Below, piece by piece: positions 44,196 through 55,568 of a stretch of 64,000 nt of DNA; within the stretch, counting starts at the first letter, position 1; every line of letters begins with the position of its first letter. The notes under the pieces were generated by a model, which ran no database searches, was not told where the DNA came from, and saw nothing but the letters and a program-made list of their open reading frames with translations. Source of the DNA: Punctularia strigosozonata HHB-11173 SS5 (taxonomy: Eukaryota > Basidiomycota > Agaricomycetes > Corticiales > Punctulariaceae). Position numbers and translations under genes: made by a program. The stretch covers positions 1-64,000 of the forward strand of contig NW_006767435.1 in assembly GCF_000264995.1 (NCBI RefSeq), in the 5' to 3' direction.

Positions 44196-45867
44196 ATGTA
44201 TCCAAAGCTCGTTGCTCTCGACACTGAGTGGGTCCAAATCTTTGTGGGTATATACGTCTACTGACTTGTTTCAATAGTTGGACCATCTTCTGGGGTTGGC
44301 TCAGGTCGAACGAATGGGGGAAGGGACCCTGCGCCTCAAGGACAATCGAAGACAACATAATCAAGGTCAACTACTGGGAGATCCAGGACAAAACGTTGGT
44401 GATCGTTCACTCCAGCTTTGTAGGAGAGCGAAACGCTGATGACTCCGGCGAGCATAGTAACCCTAATCACAAGTGCGGCATGTTCGAGGACATTCCGCGT
44501 ATCATCAAGGACATCAAGAAGAATGGCGCGAAGCTTGCCATTGTTTCTCGCAACACGAGTAAAGCATTGTGAGTCGACGATTCCCAGGCCGCCAACATGC
44601 GCTCATGCACGGGTAATTATAGGTGCGATCGCGCGTTATGGCATTGGCAAGTGGAGGACGAGCACGGCAAGATGAAATCAATTATCGACCTCGTTGAATT
44701 CGACGAAGTTTACAACTGTGAGTATTGGTTGTGCACCCCGCCCCGCCGCGTAACTCATGAAGGTGAAAAGCGGACAAGATAAACCACTTCCGAAAGATCA
44801 AGGGCTGGACGAACTTCGAGTACTCAGATATGGTTGGGTCGTTCTCGGTTGTTGTAATGTCACCGCTTTGACGGATCAACAGATTCTGTTCGACGATGAG
44901 GCTTTCAACAACACGGTTGAGATGATGCTCGGTAAGTATGCTCGTTCGATCACACCTCTTTCAAGTGCTTGATCCCCTTTCAGGCGTTACTTTCCAGGTT
45001 TCAAGGGATTCGAAGGGCCTTACATGGGACAACTACCAAGCTGGACTAGCAATGTGGCGCCGCAACAAGAGTATCCATAGCCCATGGCATGGACTTGATC
45101 TTGCGAAGTACCCCAAGAGGAAGCTCCTTGGATACTCCGGAATGGATCTTGATACTATAAGGTTACTTGAGAAGGGAGGGAGACGACACGACCGAAAGGA
45201 AGCTGCGCGATGGGGATTCGCGGTGTATGTCGCAGATGACCCGGCGGTGTGAGTACCTGCCTTCCTCGACGATCAGTTACGTGCTCATTTGGGCCTACAC
45301 CAGCGCAGAGTATTTCTCTGAGTGGATCAAACGCACTGCTTTCGGGGCAGCAGCTCAGACTATCGTCTGTGCCATATATGCCAGAGACGGAGATGTCTGG
45401 GATCGCATGAACAAGGTCATCGTTGATCCGATGTCCATCTGGGAACGGACAACTAACGTCAATCACAGATCTGGATGCCAGACTGGCAGGATCGTTGGAC
45501 AAACGTCCAGGCCAATGAATTCGACCTCGGCTGGAGCCAAGAAGACCGCGACCGTATTATTGCGGGTTGGGGCGTACAAAAGCCATACGTCCTCTTCGCG
45601 CGGCACCCGAACATGGGGACGAATGCCGGTCTCCGGTTTCCCATTCCCGGCAACCAGCGGTTCAACGAGCTGGTCATCTACCCGCAGGTGCAGGAGAACT
45701 TGATTGTCATTCAACAGATGTCCAATCAGGAGCTCCGTGATGCGATCAGGAACCAGAGCCAGCGCTACCCGCGTCTTCACTACGAACAGCTGTTCCGCTC
45801 CTGGAACATCACGGTACCAAGGGAAGCTCGCGAGGATTTTGCGCGGCACGGCGAGCGTTTCGCGTGA
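44196..45867 (+). CDS. MDP1-type HAD phosphatase fused to an ART-like/unassigned domain (paralogue C)
   Basis: Nine exons: 44196-44227, 44278-44394, 44458-44568, 44623-44717, 44771-44832, 44883-44931, 44984-45248, 45304-45415 and 45469-45867, summing to 1242 bases (413 residues). HAD motifs DTDWTIFWG, LAIVSRNTSKAL and ILFDDE are intact. The second domain shows LGYSGMDLDTIRLLEKGGRR, WGFAVYVADDPAV, AEYFSEWIKRTAFG, IWMPDWQDRW, LGWSQEDRDRIIAGWGVQ, RFNELVIYPQVQEN and a conserved tail FRSWNITVPREAREDFARHG. Conservation between B and C is as strong in the second domain as in the HAD part, so the second domain appears to be under selection. MDP1 is a Mg2+-dependent phosphatase of the HAD superfamily; its substrate here is unknown. 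Confidence 0.85.
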
Positions 45868-46558
45868 ATCACTCGTAGTAAGTTGGCACACCGGTCCACT
45901 TCTCCGCGTCAACTGGATATGCATCTTTGTGTATATTATTTAGTCTGTATTACGAATCCACTACCTGGTTTCACTCTGGCCACATTTTAGGGTTCCGACT
46001 TCTTTCAACAACCTTGCTCCTGGACACCGCCGTCTTTGAATGCCATCCTGTGCGAAATGGCATTCTTCGTCCTATAACTGTCGCCGCAGCAAGCCTGTAG
46101 CAATGGCTGCTGTACGACTCTATATATAGTCGCCGCTGTGAAGCCCCCTGCCATCAAATCTGCGTATTGGCGTACGGTACGGGCACGGCTGCAGCTCGAG
46201 ATCCGACTAGATGCGTATGCCTCAACTTTCCTGGAGCATTAATCATGCAGGGGAGCATAGTACCGCTCCTGAGCTGAAGATGTCCGCTCCATAGATCCGT
46301 TATCCCGGTCCGCGATGCATTCATTTCCCAAGCATCCCTTGGTTATACTCGACACAATTGAAGCCCTGCCCGCAATGGATACAAGCTTACATATGTGCGA
46401 CCGAAAGTGGGACTCCCTGCGACGTCGTCCGGTCACGCTGAGGCGGCCCTGCGCACCTTGGATGGACAGGTGACCCCCCACCGGGCTGTATTACTCGGTC
46501 TCCAGGACAGCTGGCCCTGAGGGACATTGCTTCCACCCTCGCGGGCTACGCTCCTCTA
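45868..46558. other. Intergenic region upstream of the carboxylesterase
   Basis: About 690 bases with no gene. A TATATATA-like stretch near 46120 could be a promoter or chance AT content. The esterase start codon is immediately at the right edge. Confidence 0.5.
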
Positions 46559-48954
46559 ATGCGCTTGGCTACGACGTTTATCGCCCTCCCTCTTCTCTTT
46601 GCTGGCGTGATGGTTGGCGCAGCGTCACCCGCTTCGCTGTCAAGCTCTCTCACCTTTCTGTACCAGAATGACTTGGACTGTGCGAAACTCTCTCCCATCT
46701 CCGATTTGGGGACTAATCGTGATATAGGGCCAACAGCGCCGGACCATTCAGGAGCGATCTTACTCGAACCTCGGAACAACCGTGCAGCAGTGTCGAGCTG
46801 CGAGGCTCTCGGAGAGACCCTACTGGTGCCCAACGGAACTTTCTTCAAGAGTGACGTGAATTCTTTACTTTCATATCTTAACTTTGAAGGCCTCTTTCCC
46901 ACCAGCCAAGAGTTCTGGATCGCGACGAAGTCGGGAGGAGGTTCTTGCCAGACCATCTCGAAGGGAGCCGACATTCGAGATACGTCATGCGAACGCGTCC
47001 TCCCTGCGCTTTGCTCTCAGAGTGCGCCTTTCCGTCCATCAGGGGATCAGGTACTGTCCACTCGCCGGCGTTCTCGTGCATCTTCGCTCATCTACTCTCG
47101 TCACGGGTCCGCAGGACAAGGATCCGAGGTTCGAGTTGACCATCTCCGCTCAAGACCTAACGGTGACAGGGTATGTGTCAGTCAGTCGTACCGGCTGTCT
47201 GACTATTAATCTATCTTCAGATATCGCGATCATCTTTCGTTCCGCTTTCTTGGCCTGCCCTACGGCAATCCACCGGAACGCTTCACATACTCCACACTCT
47301 TCTCCGGTGCTCAGAAAGTCTTCAATGCCACAAACTTCGGTTCTCAATGCGTTCAGACCGGAGGTGGAGGAAGCGAGGATTGCCTTTTCTTGAACATTTT
47401 CACGCCCTTCGTTCCCGGCCCGGGAACACCCAAATCGGCCCTGAAACCGGTCATGTTTCACATCCACGGCGGCTCCTTCACGAGCGGAAGCGCCAACGAC
47501 GCGACGTTCGATGGCGGCAACCTGGCCTCGCGTGGCGACGTAGTGGTGGTTGACATTAACTATCGATTGTCGACCCTGGGTTTCCTTGCGCTGGAAGACG
47601 GGGTTACCAACGGCAACTTCGGTATCGCCGATATGACTGTGGCCCTCGCTTGGGTCCAGAAGTACATAACCTCGTTTGGAGGCGACCCAGATCGCGTCAC
47701 GATCTTCGGACAGTCTGCTGGCGCCGCCGCGGTGAGAGCGTTGCTGGCCAGTCCGGAGGCCATCGGCAACTTCTCTGCCGCGATACCGATGAGCAACCTG
47801 GCGGGAGAGAACTTTGCGACCTCATTCTCTCTGTACTTCACCATCTCTCAGCTGCAACCCGTTGCTGTGGATCCGATTCTCACAGAAACAGGATGTAACA
47901 GGACAGATCTTGCCGACGTGCTCGCTTGTCTCCGTTCGGTCGATGCCGAGACTCTGGTCAACCTGCCGGACGTCGCGAGGTACCTTTTCTCCTCTGGCCG
48001 CGCGAGCATCTCATTCTGACCTGTGACACAGATTCATCGTCATCGATGGCAAGTTCGTCACCTCAGAGCAACTTCCTGTCGACGGGTCGAGCCCGGTCGC
48101 CCACGTACCTGTGGTCATGGGCTTCATGCGCGACGACGGAGCAGCGTTCATCGGCTTTCCCCCAAACTCTGATGTCACTACCAACATCGCGGGCGTACTG
48201 TGCGCTATCATCACATATCTATACCACGCATCCTTGCTGACGAGTCGTGGTGCAGTTCAAGCCCATCGGCGGCGGACGTTGAGGCATCCGGCCTGTTTCC
48301 GACCCCTGCCGGACCCAACTCCACGCTGGACGTGTTCAACGTGACCGCACGCATCACGACCGACGTCGAGTTCCGATGCCTGGATCAAGCCGCCGCGATC
48401 TCGGCCCTGAACCACAGCGTCTTCCCCGACATCTGGTTCTACCAGTTCAACAAGTCGTACCAGACGCCCGGGTTCGATCCGAACGCGCCGGTGTGCGACG
48501 CCCCGATCGACGCCGCCCATCCGCACGGCGACCCTTCGCAGGAGTATTTCAAGTACGTTTTTTTTTATTATCGCCCACCCCGCTTTGTCGTCCCTTCGTC
48601 GCTCATCACCGCCCCCGCAGATGCCACTCCGGCGAGCTGTTCTTCGTGTGGGGCAACCTGGGCCAGTTCCAGCTCCCGTTCCGAGACGAGAACGACCTGC
48701 TGTTCTCGCAGCTCGCGTCGGACACCTGGACGTCCTTCGCGCGGACGCACGATCCCAATCCGAGCCACGCGTTCCTGACCGCGCGCGGGTACACCGGCAC
48801 GCTTGCCCTCGTCAAAGAGGGCGGGATCTGGGAACCGCTTGGCGGGCAGAACGAGAGGGCTTTGAGACTGCTGGATATGCCGCTGCGCATGTCGACGTTC
48901 GAGGAGGTGGCGCAGTGCGATTTCCTGGGGTTGCCGTTCGACACTTTCGGTTGA
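46559..48954 (+). CDS. Secreted type-B carboxylesterase/lipase
   Basis: Six exons: 46559-47050, 47115-47170, 47221-47979, 48032-48199, 48256-48552 and 48621-48954, summing to 2106 bases (701 residues). A signal peptide (FIALPLLFAGVMVGAAS) opens the protein. A cysteine-containing N-terminal region of about 160 residues precedes the alpha/beta-hydrolase core. Core motifs are FRFLGLPYGNPPERF, SEDCLFLNIFTP, the oxyanion HIHGGSF, DINYRLSTLGFL, and the nucleophile elbow GQSAGAAA. Several N-glycosylation sites are visible. The N-terminal extension (SSCEALGETLLVPNGTFF, then LLSYLNFEG) is shared by a group of large basidiomycete esterases rather than by classical lipases. The likely role is extracellular ester hydrolysis; the substrate cannot be told from sequence. 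Confidence 0.9.
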
Positions 48955-49162
48955 TGACGAGGTTCAGCAAGCGCATCGGTACATATACGTCTGCGGTTGT
49001 TGTGGAGCACGCAGTTTCCTATGTCAAGTACAGTTGTCTCTGTTCCAATCGCGTTGGCAAGCATCAAGCCGGCGTGGCACACGAGTGTCCGATACTACTC
49101 TACAGTCCGCTGAGGTTGCTCTATGCACATCGTTTGCGATGAAGTCCCCCCACGCGACGTGC

Positions 49163-50531
49163 TCAGATCCAGAGCCAGAGGAGACGCATCCGCCTGCGCG
49201 CACCGCTCGTCACCGCTCCCAACGCCGTCTGTTCACAGCCAGAGCGATAAATGAGCGTCAAAAACACACTTGAAAAACCAGGGGCGAGGATAAACGTACG
49301 GCAGCACTCTGAGGCTCGGCGGTGGACGTCGAGAACACGGTGACCATCTTCTGGGAGCCGACGACGGCGACGGAGGTGATCGGAGCGGCCGTCGCGTCTG
49401 CGGCGGAGGTGGCGGCGGCATCGGGGGTCGGGCTGGCGGTGACGATGACGGTGGCTACGCCGGCGTCGGGGTTTGCGGAAGAAGAGGGGGCTACGACGAC
49501 GACCGAAGTGGAGCTGCTTGCGGGAGCGGGAGCGGCGGCAGACGAGGCGATAGCGATGGTGGTCGCGGGGGCGGAGCTGGACGCGACGGCGGCAGAGCTT
49601 GAGGCGGCTACGGCGGAGCTGGACACCGCGGCTGCTGTGCTGGAAGGAGCGGACGCAGCGTTGTTCATCGCGACATCGACGCCTGATTCGAGATCCTCAG
49701 TTTATCGATCTTATCGAGAGGAAGCCTGGCGAACGCACAGTAGTAGTAGTTCTGGCTGAAATCGGGGGTGGCCCAGAAGAGCTGGACGACGCAGTCTCCC
49801 GCGTTCTGGCACTTGGTGCCGACCTCGGAGGCCGAGGGGAGGTTAAATTGCAGGTTGGACTCTGCGAAGAGGTTAGCCGATCTGCATCGAGAGGGGGGCA
49901 CTCGTTGTCGGAATACGCACGATCGGGCGGGGTGCCTCCGGACGTGGGGCAGAAGTTGTCAAAGGTCTTGAGGAAGGAACCGATGACGGCGCCGGAGCCG
50001 CCGGCGGTGGTGTCGATGAGGGAGACGTTGGCGGGGCCGCTGAGAACGACATTGGGAACTGGGATGAAGGAAGGTCATGGAGCCTGCTTACCCGTGAGGG
50101 ATGGTGCAGTCCACGCCCATGGTCATCTGTTGGCCCGGGGTGACCTTTTGCACGTTGGAAGCGGGCTGGTCTTGGAACAGCTATACATGTTGACAAGTTG
50201 GACCTCCGAATGTCTTTCGGTAAACAGAAGACAGACGCACCATTCCGCGGCAAAGGGTGAGGTCACATCCTGCGTTGACGGGCTCCTGTTCCTCGATGTG
50301 GCCGGTAGGATCGCCCTTGACGGAGTTGAAGGACGTCTGGCCGCATTTCTGCAAGAAGGCGTTGCCCGGCTACGTGATGATCCAAGGTCAACAACCCCTT
50401 CGCTGTCAAAACCCATGCTCGAACCCATCCCGGCGTACCTGGCGAATCGGGGGACTCGTGATCCCGGCATGGCCCAGGACAGCGGGGATCGCTGCTGCCG
50501 CCGCAAGAATAATGGTCACGGTCGAACGCAT
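49163..50531 (-). CDS. Egh16/Cas1-like secreted protein with Ser/Ala-rich tail
   Basis: Minus-strand exons 50439-50531, 50241-50369, 50092-50180, 49921-50039, 49739-49861 and 49300-49682 splice in frame; a last small exon ending at 49163 is probable but not certain. A signal peptide (TIILAAAAAIPAVLG) would leave His21 as the mature N-terminus in HAGITSPPIRQPGNAF. Further blocks are CGQTSF, GHIEEQEPVNAGCDLTLCRG, SNVQKVTPGQQMTMGVDCTI, GPANVSLID, SEVGTKCQNAGDCVVQLFW and YYYCVDVAMN. This is the layout of the Egh16/Cas1 family, first known from appressoria of plant and insect pathogens and related in architecture to copper-binding LPMO-like proteins. About 100 residues of Ser/Ala/Val repeats follow the domain, typical of wall-linked or GPI-anchored proteins. 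The stop could also lie at 49258. Confidence 0.8.
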
Positions 50532-51713
50532 CGTTGCTCAGATCGAAAAAGAACGCAAGTAGGGGAGGCGCTGCCTAGAGAGAAAGTCGAGACCGAAGAG
50601 GACGCAGTCCTTGAAGGATGAAGGAGAACAGAAGGGGAGAACGAGAACGAGCGCGAACGACGACACCGGGCGGCGCGCAAGTGAGCAGGGCAGGTTCGGA
50701 CACAACCGCAGTGCCTTGGTAACGCCATATCATCCGCGCCCATTCCACCGAGGGTGGAAGCAAACCACGGCTGCTTCAGGAGCCAATCAGGTGGCGGCCT
50801 CAGATGTTCCCACGTTCTTCCTCGTTCATGGTTTGCGACCGTTTCGAGGACACCCTCCTCAATCGCTCGTGCTCATAGTTCGTCTCCCATGTACTTAGTC
50901 TCGGCACGGCTGGCTTCGAGTTGCATCATTACTATCGACGATATAACCCATGGGTCTAGCGGGTCTCGTTCCGTTTTGTCCAACGAGCCCGGACCTCTGT
51001 TATTGAACTCTCCGGAGCACCAACAACTCTCAGGGACAGCCTCGCCGTGATAGCGCAGCTCGAGTGAGAGGTGCTTCTCTCATTTCGAACCTCTCTTGCT
51101 GGCTCGATCTCCTGCTCGATAGTCATCACGTCCTTGTCATCTGTAGCTCTGCCCCGCCTAATCGAACCCCACAGTCTTGATCTGGGTACTTGCTGTTCAA
51201 CTACGGATTCTAACCACCGATGTGCCTTTCACATGCTCCAACACCCACAAAATCCGCAATGGGGGCAGTGGGAGTCATATACATACACACCGACATGAGA
51301 ATTCGAGCTATGCTGCTCCGCGCTCGCGAGTCAATGGAACTGTCGATCAATCATCTATGTCCTCCTTATCTTGGGCAGCTGAGCGAGTCATAGTTCATTT
51401 ACTTTCGGCGACAGCTGCTACGGCACCGCGAACCGATTGACTCCCCAATACGGCGGGCTGCATCGGCATATAAGCCCCCCTTCGACGATGCACCGTCGCA
51501 ACCAGAACACACTGTCCACCTTTGCACTCCGTCCGATTTTCGAGGATGGGTGAGCCAGCACACGTAGACGAACGGCTCTCTCTCAAGGACCACCGTGCCT
51601 ATCACTGCAGCTGCCAGCGCGTGCTGAAACAGGTACGAAACCTCTATCACTCGAACGCCAGACATCGCGCTCATCTGTACGTTCTTTCAAAGAAAGATAG
51701 GCGAAAGAGCAAG
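50532..51713. other. Gene-free stretch
   Basis: About 1.2 kb containing the promoter of the Egh16-like gene at its left and of the small orphan at its right. Frames are short and unrecognised. Confidence 0.5.
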
Positions 51714-52265
51714 ATGCCCACGAGGGTCGGCGCGTGCAGGCACGTCGAGCACGCGGGCTGGCGGTACTGGGCCCGCGCGGACATGAAGACGCATTCCGGA
51801 CGGCGGCGGCACGTGGCGCCGCAGTGGATCAGCGCGCGCGTCGCGGAAGCGGCGGTCTGGGGTGCGGACTCGGAGCTCGAGGCGGACGTGGAGACCGCGA
51901 GCCGGAGCATGGAGTCCATCTGGGCGGCCTGCCTCGGAGACGGAGAGGAGCCTGCGAGTCCGCGTTGGGACGCGGTCGGAGATGATACGTGGGCGTCCGA
52001 TTCGGAGCACGAGGTGAACGGCTACGGGAGATACGCGTGGCGGAAGGGAAAAGGTGCGTCCTGTGCCTGTGCATGAACAAGATACTAACGTGTTCCATGA
52101 CCATGGTCCTCCGGCACAGGCGTGGCGAAAGATTTCGACATCATACGACGCCCGAGGGCGGTGATCGCTCTGTCGGACGACGAAGAGGATGACTGGGAAT
52201 GGGTGGACAAGACTGCTCAACGGAAGCGGTCGTATGCGAAGGTTGTTAAGGGTGGAGGTGGTTGA
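51714..52265 (+). CDS. Small acidic protein, unknown
   Basis: Two exons, 51714-52053 and 52120-52265, with a 66-base GTGCGT...CACAG intron (161 residues). The protein is rich in Trp, Arg and acidic residues, with a repetitive W-A.DSE.E pattern (VWGADSELEADVE, WASDSEHEVNG). It ends VIALSDDEEDDWEWVDK followed by a basic SYAKVVKGGGG tail. No signal peptide, membrane segment or known domain is visible. The acidic cluster near the C-terminus is preserved only when the intron is removed, which supports the model. It could be a lineage-restricted nuclear or regulatory protein, but that is a guess. Confidence 0.6.
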
Positions 52266-54191
52266 TCTGCAAGGAGCATGCCTATGTGCGGTGTTGGCCA
52301 TCCTCGCTGCGCGATAAGCACGTTCATGATGGATTTTGTACATCAACGTAACGGAACGTAGGCACTGGATCTCGGCCTTGGCGATCCGAGTTGGAGGGGT
52401 GCAGATTATGTGCCTGTCGACGTGTACGGTCAAGGTTCGAACAATGCGGAATTCAGTCTGACACTACAAGTTCGTCTGACCACTGGAGAAGGATAGAGAA
52501 GGATATCGATTGAACAGGCAGCTGTAGTTGATAGTGGAGTTCGGCGTGTTCATGAGCAGATACGGATCGCGAGCGTTGTACGAGTTCGATGCATGGCATA
52601 CGTTGCAATCGAAAGGCTGCCCACAAGTGGGTCGTATCGAGTAGGCAATAGCAGTTACTTCAGACCAGGACGACAAGGCGCTGAACTGGGCTAACGAACC
52701 GGGGTCTGAAAGGGGATGATATCAGGTTATCGTCAATGCGCGATGAAGCGAGTTCCCGGTGCTTTGGAGTAGCTTGGAGCAGCAACAATTCATGCTCATC
52801 CGGATGTGCAATGGGTGCAGAACCCGTCCTCGTCGACGTGTACGTTCAGACTAGGGTGCATGAAGTCGCGACGATTAGCGTTCCGCTGAACCCTGCCTCG
52901 ACCGTGGATCGTGCTCACCGAGACGGTCTCCAGTCCATCGTAATAGCGCTTCCCGGGGCAATAACGCGATGCTCGTGCGGCAGATCCTGTTTGGAGAAGC
53001 CCTGGATGGCTGACAGTCAACTGCGCTCTAGTCTGTTGAAATCGCTCGGTCGCGTACAGAGGTATTTCCTGGCGCGTCGACAATCTTCTTTCCCTTCAAC
53101 TTGCTTTCCCACTCTTCTGCGCTCACGGATGCCATGCAGGGCGACCTGTGGTAGGTATACGGAATGCTACGAGAAGGGAGGAACCGGCGATGGAAGTAGG
53201 AGGTTGGCTCATCCGAAGGGGGTTCCGACTCCCCCGAAGGGAAGGAGTTGGTTCTTTTTCCGACCACTTCGGTCACAGTGACAAGTCCGTGACCCTCAGC
53301 CAAAGCGTGATGAAGGCGTGATAGAGCGTGATTTTGACTCTGGCGTGGGAGCGTGACAGCTGTAGGTGTGGGACTGCTTACATAAATATGGAGATCAGTT
53401 CAGGGATGAAACGGCCTTAGCCGCGGCAGTTTCCCATGGTCCTTTGCCACTGATCGTGGGAGAAACAAGACTATTTACGTAATCATAGTCTCTCAAGGTT
53501 TGGCCAGTGGCTATACGTCGAAGCACCATGACACTTGCCTATTGGGGTACAGTGTACAGGCACTGCTTGGTGCCGCCGCACTCCTTGATACAAACATTAA
53601 TCCCGTATGAAGGACAAACCTGAAAGCCTTGATATAATACTGGGTGGTAGATTCACGCTTGAATATCCTAGATCCGAGTTATCCAGTGAATCAAAGGAGT
53701 TGCTGATTTTGAAGAAATTGTTCACTTTTGCAGAGACCATGTTTTACCACAAGATGTGCAGCCTGACTCGCTTCCAGTCCCGATCAGATAATCTCTAGAG
53801 AGCACTAATACATTTCTTCATATCTCAAGTACATTTTTCATCAGTGATGTGGGATCATCTGTGGTGCGTCGCAATTAAGAGACCATGCTGAAGAGTGGAA
53901 GGTGATGCACCAGCGCACGACATGCCTTGGGAGCGTGTGAGATGCTCAATTCTGCCCAGATTTAATCCGAAGAAAAATGTACAGTATGGTAGTAGTTAGT
54001 AGTTACTGAAGTACTAGTGGGTGGTCAAAAGAAGATGTGGTGTGCACACAGCGCAGGAGCCTGTCGGTTTTGAGTACATCAGCCAGTGCCTTTCCACTGT
54101 GGACCGGCGTTGTCTCCTGCCCGGGATCCTTTTCATGGGGGAGTCAGACGCGGCGCTTGGCGCCCCCTTACTCACGTACAGTCGAACACCT
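52266..54191. other. Gene-poor, relatively AT-rich stretch
   Basis: About 1.9 kb with no supported gene. From about 53,300 the base composition drops and short simple repeats such as AGTAGTTAGTAGTTAC (near 53,993) appear. Nothing resembles a transposase. Confidence 0.5.
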
Positions 54192-54304
54192 CATAATGCA
54201 TAGCCACATAATGCATAATTCTCATAATGCATAGGGTTTGGGCTCGAACCACCGTGGTTTGCGGGGAGCTAGGGAGATACTGCATAAACGCATAATGCAT
54301 AGCC
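54192..54304. repeat. Four copies of CATAATGCATA
   Basis: Copies begin at 54192, 54207, 54223 and 54291. The first three are spaced 15-16 bases apart; the fourth sits about 68 bases on. Each contains the palindrome ATGCAT. It may be the edge of a decayed repeat element, a protein-binding array or simple slippage. Confidence 0.85.
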
Positions 54305-55568
54305 GTCAGGCCAAATTTATGCAGTTTCTAGAGAGCAAATGTGGGAATAATTAACCATATATACAAGTATACAATGCGATAGCCCTCATAATCTACATGA
54401 GGCTATGCCCAGCAGTGGTTGCCAACGATAGCTTGTATTTGATCGTATGTTGGCTATTTTCGCCTCACTTTCGGGCGAATCCATTTCACCTGCGCTCCAC
54501 ACTGTTCACCTGATTTGCGGGTGAAAGGCGACTTTCACCTCATGCGCTGGGGAATTTCCCCCGAAACGAACGCCACCGTGAAACGTAAGCCCTACAAGCG
54601 ACTACGGAGAGCGCGAGATGACAGCGGGGAGCGCGTCCTGCAGGCGACCCGCTCTATTAGATTAAGCGTACGTTGAGGAAAGGGGGGAAGGGTATCGCGA
54701 TCAAATTTGGATCTTCGGTAACGATATACTTGAGGGTCAGGCAATGGAAACACTGAATTGCGCTGAAATACAGCTGAAACACAGCAGAAAATCAGTGCCC
54801 ATGAGGCATCTGCATTACCGAAGCACGTCGGTTGCAGAGCTTCGTGGGGGACAGGATTTTTCGAGCGCTCTATCGATATGGAACTTGCTGTAAGTAATCC
54901 AACGGTTGTCCGAGGGGTGTCAAGAGGGATGCGACCAGACTGGTCTCGACAAGTGGTCGGTTGTCCAAGCGCGAACATCGGGTCGTCACAAACCGGAACC
55001 GCTAGAGTCGCCGCGTCCGGCTTTATTGCAGCCAAGAAGAGATGGAAACGCCCACCGTCATGTTGCACGGTTGATCTGAACATCCAGGCCCTTGATTTGT
55101 GGTGCGCGGTCCGCGCGGATTCGCAGATTCTAGAGGATCTGATGGTGATTACGAGACGACAGGAGTGTCAAAGTGCTGTTCGGCGACTTTCCGCCAATCA
55201 TACACGGTACACCGGCAATGAGAGACGCTGTGTACATTGTCGATTGTAGCTTCAAAAGTCTCGCAGAGTCGTTATTTTTTGCAGGAGGCGATGAGCGATG
55301 CACAGTGGGGGTATTTTGTTAGCAGCGGCACCATCGGGAACCTGAGCGGAAACAGAAAAAACGCGGGCCGCAACCGAAGTCGCACGGTCGAGTGTGGGAA
55401 GAAAGTATTACATAACGATTCGGTTCAAGGTCGGTTTTGGCAAGGGATTCCCCATCACCACCGCCGCCGTCGACGCTCTCCTCCTCCTCCTCCTCCATCC
55501 TACGCCTGTGCTACCCACCTTTTGCCCCAGTCCATTCCTTTTGCAGTTTGTAATATCACCAGCACACC
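54305..55568. other. Gene-free stretch upstream of the G-alpha gene
   Basis: About 1.26 kb. Near 54470-54540 the octamer-like TTTCACCT occurs repeatedly (for example near 54484 and 54533, and inverted as GGGTGAAAGG). The last 150 bases before the G-alpha start contain pyrimidine-rich CTCCTCCTCC, typical of basidiomycete promoters. Confidence 0.5.

Noticed and set aside
49599-50621. 340-codon plus-strand frame
   Set aside because: Antisense of the Egh16/Cas1-like gene, whose spliced protein has signal peptide and family motifs.
51687-52433. 248-codon minus-strand frame
   Set aside because: Arg/Pro-rich antisense shadow of the small acidic protein gene.
54465-54545. TTTCACCT repeats as a transposon end
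   Set aside because: Copies occur in both orientations, but no second matching end or target duplication was found.
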